Source: Harmothoe impar (lineage: Eukaryota > Annelida > Polychaeta > Phyllodocida > Polynoidae). Taken from it: DNA of 64,000 nt. Under the pieces are notes generated by a model. That model saw nothing but the letters and a program-made list of their open reading frames with translations, had not been told where the DNA came from and did no database searches. Where the stretch lies: contig OX381707.1 of assembly GCA_947462335.1 (NCBI GenBank), positions 61,233,773 through 61,297,772 of the forward strand, given 5' to 3'. Positions within the stretch are counted from its first letter, which is position 1, and the number at the start of each line of letters is the position of its first letter. This document shows, in pieces, positions 56,501-64,000 of the stretch. A program made the position numbers and the translations under genes.

Positions 56501-57402
56501 CTTATACAAGTCTCATTGGTCCCTTTATCTTAACTTTTCATTAGCAAAGAATCAATTCTCAATAACCATCACTACTAGTATACACACTTTTTAGCGTAAT
56601 GGTTATACATTTTTGTAGTGCCTAAATCATGTCACTCTTCAGAATACCTCTACTCCACTTAAATTTTACCGCTAGGCGCTATTTCACAATTTTCAAAAGC
56701 ACACCTTTTAATGATGATGCGATAGATAAAGGCTCATCTTGCTACATTTAAATCAGAACACTAAACAAAAATATATTTTGTACCATTTTGTTGGTCCCTG
56801 GTTGCAGCGGTCGGTATAATTTCATTCATGATTTAGCTGATTTCTGGTTGTCTTTTTTAAAATTCGTGGAGCACATGTCCAGAATATAGTTTCCACATGT
56901 TTATATTCCTCAGCTATCATATGTAGTAGCAGAAACCTGGTAATACTTGTGCTATGTGCGCATCTGTAAACTTCTTAATTATACCATTTCATCTGGCTAG
57001 ATACAATCTAATGTCACTCATCAATTGAAAAAGGACGTACATCAAGGTTTATAGACCTAACACAGACCCTTAGTACAGCAGTCTCATACTATACATTCAG
57101 CCGATCACTAGGGACTAGATGTCGGTCTACAACTATGCACACATTCTGATATTGTATGACATCGCACTTTTTACCACTGTTTCACAGCGCGCTAAACTAG
57201 ACCCATATCAGAACTGACCAATTAATATTCTTTTATCCAGAAAAGAAAAATAAAGATCTATCACAACATTTTGGGACATTGCGTTTTCTCGTTGTCGGAG
57301 TAGAGACAGTATCGGTGCCGACAGGTCTGTGTTCAGGATTAATGTCTTCTCCCAGAGTCCAGCCAAACTTTCAGCGTTTGTCGGGAATTGCCGGAAAATT
57401 CC
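53540..57402. other. Intergenic region between CFAP206 and RPIA 3' ends
   Basis: No gene recognised. The right part is likely the RPIA 3' UTR. It contains one short foldback element (55238-55316) and a poly-C tract near 55195-55210. Confidence 0.45.
55238..55316. mobile_element. 79-bp foldback with TTAA ends
   Basis: Perfect inverted arms TTAAAGGCGCACTGA (55238-55252) and TCAGTGCGCCTTTAA (55302-55316). Both ends are TTAA, the target of piggyBac-type transposons, but the arms themselves include it, so the class is open. Confidence 0.6.
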
Positions 57403-60400
57403 TCAATGGCCTCGTGGGGAGATGTCACCATTCCCATTGGCAGACTTATCACTCGGGATGCGCGTGGTAATTGTGCCGTCATTATTACCGAAGTATGCTT
57501 TCATAGCCATGTTGATAAAGAGTCCAGTTTCTAGTACACCTTAAAAACAAAATAAATGAAATTGTTGATTTATTAGGCTTCACTCTGTATGTCAATTGCA
57601 CATGTTTATCACATCTTGCATTTGTAACTAAGTCTTCAGTCATTAAATATGTTTTACCAGACTTAAGGGCCCAGAGTACTGGGCCTCACTCCACTACATA
57701 TGTTTCAACCCAGCGGTAGCCGAGTGCACCCCCCCCCCCCCCCCCCCGAATTTGTGTTGGTGCATCATGCCGACCGCACGACTGGGTATCAACCATGATG
57801 CATGACTGACGAGTGGCTCAGCGGCGCTGCATATATGCAGATAAAGGGACAATGTGTTGCAAAGCATTATGGTTAATCATGATTCCCACAAAAATTTCAG
57901 ATTTTAATTCCATGACATTTACATGACATTCCATGTCAAATTCCATCACTTTCCATGACATGTGGGAACCCTGTTAATATGCATATTGTTACGTTTAGAC
58001 GGACTTACCTGGAATCATTTTGATTTTCTGATTAATGTCTATCCATTTCCCGGTCCTGTCACCTTCGAATATCCAGTCAATGATGAAATTACCATTGTCT
58101 GTCACAACCGGTCCCTAATGTAACAAAATGAAATGTTTCATGACATTCGCTGTATATACATCAATTAAAAGGATATTGCCACATAAACTAGTGTATAAGA
58201 CTACATAGATAATTTAAAAGTATGACTTTCATAATTCATGTACTCATTGGTACTTTAAGACTACACTTTGAACATGATCAGGATTACGTACAGCTTTGCT
58301 CTTGGCCATCCGCAGCACTGGATTGCCTCCGAGCATATTCTTGATCTTGAGGAGGACAGGTTGGTACGCGAGTGGCAACACCTCAATAGGCACTCCTTTG
58401 TTCCACGTTGAGCCAAGAAACTCTGACTGTTTCCTGGAAAAAAAGTTAATGGTTAGGGAGCGAAGAGTGACACAAATAGTAAAAGGTTTGAAAAGCATTT
58501 TTATGATAATTTTGAGTTTGTTTACGTGTTTAGACCAATTCTTAATACAATATCATCGTAAATTTGCCACCCCTGGTAAAAAGTTGGTTTATGGATTTCA
58601 TGCAGCTTACAATTTGGAAATATCTAATGATTTTTAGAATCAAATATATGTTTGATGCCCCCTGACATTTTGGTTTACCGGGAGCATCACATTCTTTCTC
58701 GATGCTCCCGGCAAGCCAAAATGTCAGTAGTACATGGAGTACCGGTACTTACCGAGAGTCGGCGACAATGGCAAATTGCCTGGCGCATGAGGCGACTATC
58801 TTCTCTTGTGTGAGACATCCGCCGCCACCCTTAATGAGGTTCATGTCCATATCCACCTCATCAGCCCCGTCAATCACCAGGTCCAGCTGGAACACAAGTA
58901 TACATAAGGTTAGTATAGAGACATGACAACCCATGGTTAACACATATACACAATACCAACACCCTTAACAGTAACAGGAAACAGTATGAATAAAACATAT
59001 ACCGCCCAACATTGCGTAGAAGCCGCAGCAAAGATTTGCGGGTGATTTTTCCCGTACCTATCTTTCAAGATTTTTATGAAAAAGGTTTTGCAAGGATTTG
59101 TCCAAAGTCGTGTTAGAAATGCTTGGATAAAGCTCATTTTAAATTGGTCCTTGGTGAAAATTGCAATAGGCGAGTTGTCAGAATAAACAGGTACAATGTA
59201 GCACATTTATAGCAGTTTGTACATCATTTGTACACACGGGTGAGGATCAGCAAGTGTTGCCGCATATAAAAATGCCTGAGGCATTTTTTTACGCGGCAAC
59301 AACCACAACTCTTGTTTCTACTAATTTAATCATCTATATGCGTTTAATATGAAAGGATAAGTTTTTTGATTGCATACATACATGTACCTTTGAAGACTTT
59401 TTAATACCAGTTTTGGTTTTCATCTTTTTAAAACTTTAAAGAATTAAGCCCGTTGGGAGTTTAAGCAGTCACTCGGCAAGTACTTTTTTAACAGAAATAT
59501 TGAAGAACAGAGCATTGAACCAGAAAGTACCAAAATGTTAATCATAAATCAGACCTTCCCTGTGTGCTAAAGAGACAACATTAAATACTTACATACATCT
59601 ACGGTACAACGGGAGAACACTCAACACCTTATCCCTACTCGGCACGCCTCTCGCGGCCCGTGTCTCATACTCACCAGATAATCAGAGCCGTTACTCACCA
59701 CCGGGTTACGCTCCAGATCTGACAACACCAGCCCGTGGTCCAATATCAACTTGCGCGCCTAAGATTGGGGTAGGAAAAACGCATAAACTTATGGGCAGGC
59801 AGATTGGGTTGCAAAGCATTAACATGTGGTTCAGCACCATTGCCTCTGGTCAGCCTGAAAGGTGTTTTATTTGTCTCTTCAAGCTTAGACTAAGTTAGAG
59901 TAAAAAAGGTAATGTTCAGGATAGTGCATACTGCATAGGGATAATGAACCCCTAATCATGACCACAGTTTCAAGGTGCATCTTTGCATGATCATATAATA
60001 GGCCTGTGTCAATTAGTGACCTCGAAGAATAAATGTTGCGTCGACACCTATGTTAAGTAGAGCATGAACATGTTTGTGTTCTTGTGACTATTTTTGTAAG
60101 TATACCACACATTTAAAAACACGAATCATCACACTACCTGGAATGATGTGGGAACACATATCAACTTCAGGTTTTCTTTCTTCACACGCGAGGCTGTAAG
60201 ATTAAGTAACACATATATATGTTTAGTGTATCATTATACATCACCAATATAGGGATATCTGACATCGATATCCAATTCATGAATTTGGATTACCAATATT
60301 TTCTCGATTTTTGATTTATTTTAATGTTAGAACAACAGGTAAACAGTTTGATTGAAATGGAATTTAGCTATATATTTTTTTTGAAATAATGTGGGGGCAT

Positions 60401-60595
60401 CAGAATCTGCTTGAAATTGTTATTTAAAAAAAAGGGTATGTTTTTTTTTACAATTTTTAAATATGAATGCCACATAGCTACATGAGCGTTCCTATACTGT
60501 GCAGAATAGCTGATTCACGAAATCAGAATCTTACCTATTTGCTCCACTGCATACACAATAGTCGATCCACTGCCGATTCCAAGAACTTGGTTATC
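57403..60595 (-). CDS. RPIA: Ribose-5-phosphate isomerase A (5' end not found)
   Basis: Seven exons: 60535-60595, 60138-60193, 59699-59758, 58753-58886, 58292-58433, 58009-58114, 57403-57539; 231 aa from [14 protein letters not shown] to the stop. Motifs: GIGSGST (phosphate-binding loop), [17 protein letters not shown] (catalytic Asp), [16 protein letters not shown] (Lys and Glu of the active site), [43 protein letters not shown] and AYFG. The enzyme interconverts ribulose 5-phosphate and ribose 5-phosphate in the cytosolic non-oxidative pentose phosphate pathway. The C-terminus is about 20 residues longer than in vertebrates ([18 protein letters not shown]). The N-terminal exon(s), about 20-25 conserved residues plus leader, are not visible up to 64000. 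Two donors end exon 3 (see findings). Confidence 0.92.
57731..57747. repeat. Poly-C tract
   Basis: A run of about 17 C in RPIA intron 6, within a segment containing GGTGCATCATGCCGACCGCA. A related word (GGTCGGCATGATGC) is near 63038. Confidence 0.6.
58662..58727 (-). repeat. 27-bp-arm hairpin in RPIA intron
   Basis: CTGACATTTTGG TTTACCGG GAGCATC (58662-58688) pairs with 58701-58727 at 25 of 27 positions around a 12-base loop. Size and pairing are those of a microRNA precursor or a tiny MITE. Confidence 0.6.
59256..59300. repeat. 21-bp-arm hairpin with 3-base loop
   Basis: GTTGCCGCATATAAAAATGC C and GGCATTTTTTTACGCGGCAA C pair at about 18 of 21 positions. In RPIA intron 3 (59258-59300 region between exons at 58886 and 59699). 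Confidence 0.6.
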
Positions 60596-60889
60596 CTGTT
60601 AATACAAATATTAATATAATTTTAGTACAGGTATCTCATTTTCACTTCCATATTAGGCCTAATGTATATTTGAAAGATTTATTCAGGTGTTATGTTTTCG
60701 TTATGAGTGTATCTTTGAGGCTTCAGCGCTTTGATACATGTATCATAGATAACTTAGGGGCATTGTGCATTGTAATGCTGCAGTGCTGTTGGTGAGTGGG
60801 CGGCGGCTGTACCCTTCACATGCTGCCCGTGCATGGGTGATGGAGGTCTAACCAGGTCCTGCATGTGGCACCTTGCTAATAGCTACCAT

Positions 60890-61095
60890 GTGCCTCTACA
60901 TGGGTAAAAATCGACACGTGCGACACGGCCCCTTTAAAAATGGACACGTGCGACACAGCCTCTTTAAAAATCGACGGACACAGGGATTCTTATAAGGCCC
61001 CAGTATGTTCTATACATCAAAATCCGACACAATGACACTGCCCTTTTTCCTAAAATTCAACACGGCGATACGGTCGAAACTGTGGGCACCCTGGT
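60890..61095 (-). repeat. CATGTCG/GACACGTG-type repeat, inverted copy
   Basis: Repeated AAAAATCGACACGTGCGACA and AAAAATGGACACGTGCGACA units (about 35-base period), followed by AAAATTCAACACGGCGATAC GGTC. It looks like a variant of the CATGTCG family with CACGTG words. Confidence 0.6.
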
Positions 61096-61114
61096 CCCAT
61101 GTAGAGGCACTGTC

Positions 61115-61324
61115 ATAGTCTCGCGTATAACTTGCATTTCGTGTATAACTTGTACCAAGACGTTGAGGGAATCCTATAACCCACACCTTGTGTCTGATCA
61201 TTGCTACTCTGGTAATGCAATATACTTCCAAAAACCCTTGTATAACCCGCACATGGACTTTGGGAAACCCTATAACCCGCACTGGAGTTCTGATTCTTGT
61301 ATAGTCCGTGAGACTTTACGGTAG
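61115..61324. mobile_element. MITE-like copy of the GCGTATAACCCGCA family
   Basis: AGTCTCGCGTATAACTTGCA at the left and GTCCGTGAGACTTTACGGTA at the right, with CTATAACCCGCAC between. Confidence 0.6.
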
Positions 61325-61589
61325 CTGTGAGCTATACCTACAGTGAGCAGTTCATTCATACCCCACAGGCACCTGTGACCAAGCAGCTGTGTATAATCAG
61401 GCAGGTCAGAGGTAGGTGAGCACAGAGCCTGCATAATGATTCCATTATAACCAGCATCTTGTTAGCAACTACGGGACTGTCTAAGGTTTCCATCCTTCCC
61501 GAGGCAATATATCAGTAGCATTTTAGATGAAGCGATGCCCATCTTTATTTATTACATTGTACTGTACTATCCATGGTTATGGTATAGCG

Positions 61590-61740
61590 CATAAGGGAGT
61601 GCTGTTTTTTTTTTTAACAACAGGGTCCGGGGGGGGGGGGGGGGGCTGGGTTGGGTGATGTATTTCAATATTTTATGGGAGACGGGGGGGGGGGGGGCAT
61701 ACAAATTCCAAACCCTCCGTTTTCAGCGGGGTTAAGCCAG
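61590..61740 (+). repeat. G-tract repeat family copy
   Basis: AAGGGAGTGCTGTTTTTTTT then AACAACAGGG and two G-tracts (about 61629-61646 and 61685-61698). Confidence 0.65.
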
Positions 61741-63675
61741 CGTGTTACAAAAATATCACATCACCACCTGTTCGTGAAAAAGCACTTCTTAACCAGTATG
61801 TCTCCCCTGTAGAATGACAGGTATAAGCACCGCTTAAAATCCTGTAAAACCAACATCAAATCGTCTATAAGCAAACTCTACACACTCTACCATGTACAAA
61901 CAGCTTACTGAAAAAGGACATCAGAACATGCCTTCACAACTCAGGTCTGATACTCTTGCAAAAAGAGCTCAGAGACAGATCAGTCTCTAGTCGACATTAT
62001 CGACCAGCACACACACACACATTACAGGGAGCTTCCTGTACGTTTTACACATGACTTATTTAGTAGCCGTGTGTACGCCGACATGCCAAGTATTAGCTGT
62101 CTCCTCTGTAGCAGGCACTCAACCGCTGCCAACACCACTAGGTGTGTGTGTGTGTGAAGGGGGGGGGGTACCTTAGATACCAGCCTTCTGATAATTCTCT
62201 TCAATATGGATATTATGGAGAGATATTGGGGAAGGAGCTTTAGGGAGAGGAACCTGGTATGCTAACGGGAAATATTGAGGTTTTGGAGGTAGGGAGGTAG
62301 GTGGGGTGCCATTATTACACGTTTCAGGGGAGTAGAAATAGAGAAGAGGGAAATGTGCATTGATTAGAATACTGCCAGGTAGTCCTAGAGTGGCGGGTGA
62401 TTGGACAAATGAAATGGAGACTAGATGGAAAGGGAATGTGGACATTAAGTGCCTATTGAAACAGGCCTACTTTTATAATTTGTTTATGGTCCGCTATCCA
62501 TATCTGTTTATACATGTACAATATACAGATTAGATATCACTGCTATCAAGTAGACTACATCTTCAGTGTAAACATTAAAGTAGGCTAGACATGGCTGGAC
62601 AGCCGCGGCCAGCATTATAGTTTAATACTGATATATTGTGTATACAGTGCATTCTACACGTATAATCTTGCTTCAAAAACCATCCGTTGGTGTAATATCA
62701 GAACATCTGCTTCTACTGTGCACTGTCCTCTTCTTTCATCTTGTATTAGACCGCCCCCCCCCCATCCCGGCATATCTATGGATTTATATATCAGGTGGGG
62801 TTATTTCTTTTGGATTGGGAGATCCGGGAGTTTTGTCATATCACCCAGCCCAACCCACCAGCTGTATACAGTACATAATAGCACTTTACTAGACTTTTCC
62901 TCAGTGCACAGGGGAGTGCCCATTAAACCCTGTAATGAGGGCATGACGCTAAAAAGTGACATCAGGATGCACCAATGCAGCCTCGGCCATGCAGTTGCTG
63001 ACCCTTCGGGAGTATCACTGTATGACAATCCAAAAGGGTCGGCATGATGCTTGAATGCGGCACTCGCCAGGGCTGCATTCATGCATCATGACGACCAAGG
63101 ACATCACGCATGAATGCATAATGCCGTCTTTAAAGGCTGGGATACAAACGAGGTCTCTTCTTTTTTAACACCCACATCTGATGGTATCCGTCACAATGAC
63201 CAGACGAACTGAGGTGACCCCCATAAACCCTATTGGTGCATTCAAAACGAGACTATCTCTCTTTTTATATTTTAATAGAGGGGACACATGGGGGTCAATG
63301 GGTGCACGGTCACACGTCTGTGGATGCTGGGGTACTAAGCTGCTGCACCAAAGGACCCTTAAAGTTGAGCATGGCCCTTCTTTGTCAACCAGGATTGATA
63401 TTGAATAGTGAAATATTAATTATCCCTTGCCTAGGGGAGCTTGGTCTTTTCCAAATCCTTTTCACTTCTATTATTAGCTATCAATAAGCTTCTAGTCACG
63501 TCTGTTGATATGTTCTGGGATTTCCTGGCAACAATCCCGCACATAGGGGTGGGCAGCATTATAGTTTATACTCGGTACCCGTAGTAGGAAATGAAATGGC
63601 TGTCCTTATGTTCCATGACTCACTGCAGATTAGTTTCAAGCAGAGACTATGAGTTCATAACATGTCAATCATGCC

Positions 63676-63892
63676 AGTATGACCCTAGACCCCTAAATTC
63701 AACACTGCGACATGGACCCTTTTGGGGCTAAGTGACATGGGAAAGGAGTGGGGGGATAAGATAGTAACATGGGACATTGGTCATTTCTTAAAATCGATAT
63801 GGCGACATGGGGATTTCTCAAAAATCGATATGGCGACATGGGGATTTCTTAAAATCGACATGGTAAATGGGGACCCTTTATCAAGGGCCCCG
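63676..63892 (-). repeat. CATGTCG-rich repeat, inverted full copy
   Basis: Begins with GACCCTAGACCCCTAAATTC and ends with GGACCCTTTATCAAGGGCCC, the complement of both ends of the copy at 7436-7650. Inside are tandem AAAATCGATATGGCGACATG units. Confidence 0.75.
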
Positions 63893-64000
63893 ACAGTGTA
63901 GTCTGCACAGGTGCACATTTAGACCATAACATAAAATCAGTATCCACAATCAATGGACCCAGTCATTTCATGTATTATACCAGTGCGAGTGCAACCTTCG

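Larger units (their letters stand above)
60596..64000. other. Noncoding region upstream of the visible RPIA exons
   Basis: I found no exon on either strand. It is probably RPIA intron 1 and contains several repeat copies listed separately, plus a GT-repeat/G-tract near 62140-62170. Confidence 0.45.

Noticed and set aside
23067..60595. Idea that the five host genes form one functional cluster
   Set aside because: Their known roles (nuclease, mitoribosome, membrane protein, axoneme, sugar isomerase) do not make a pathway; only the head-to-head pairs have plausible shared regulation.
62638..63082. Several short overlapping frames near the right edge
   Set aside because: No domain, no splice context; an attempt to find the missing RPIA N-terminal exon here and elsewhere in 60.6-64 kb failed.

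Overview
This is eukaryotic, animal-type DNA. It carries spliced genes with GT-AG introns, long AT-rich noncoding stretches, (AT)n and poly-G/poly-C tracts, and many mobile elements. The protein families (a cilia gene CFAP206, TAPT1, EXD2, MRPS26, RPIA) and the element mix (Ngaro/DIRS-type tyrosine-recombinase retrotransposons, Penelope-like elements, many short inverted-repeat elements) fit an invertebrate metazoan, probably marine. I cannot name the phylum from the sequence alone.

Layout. 1-6.9 kb is a retroelement graveyard: a broken DIRS/Ngaro-like element at the left edge, a second frameshifted Gag pseudogene and a 1.2 kb foldback repeat. One exon of an alpha-1,3-fucosyltransferase-like gene lies on the minus strand at 6.9-7.2 kb. 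8.5-13.6 kb is an almost complete Ngaro-type element (minus strand) with the diagnostic split direct repeats, set inside an (AT)n tract. 14.5-17.5 kb is a 5'-truncated Penelope-like element (minus strand). 18-23 kb has no gene.

From 23 to 61 kb lie five host genes in alternating orientation: EXD2 (-), MRPS26 (+), TAPT1 (-), CFAP206 (+), RPIA (-, 5' end not found). EXD2/MRPS26 and TAPT1/CFAP206 are head-to-head pairs with ETS-type (CCGGAAGT) sites between them. MRPS26/TAPT1 and CFAP206/RPIA are tail-to-tail. I rebuilt the exon structures by hand; codon phase is consistent at every junction: EXD2 11 exons/562 aa, MRPS26 4/234 aa, TAPT1 11/631 aa, CFAP206 15/626 aa, RPIA 7 exons/231 aa without the N-terminus. 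The genes do not form a pathway. EXD2 and MRPS26 are both linked to mitochondria and share a promoter region; TAPT1 and CFAP206 both have cilium-related roles in other animals and share another.

The introns hold the most unusual structures: a nested 1.5 kb palindrome made of two inverted foldback elements in EXD2 intron 2, and an internally deleted Penelope-like element with terminal repeats and a perfect 12-bp target duplication in TAPT1 intron 3. Dispersed repeat families recur through the window: a CATGTCG-rich family, a GCGTATAACCCGCA MITE family, a G-tract family, and a TIR element with a 9-bp target duplication.
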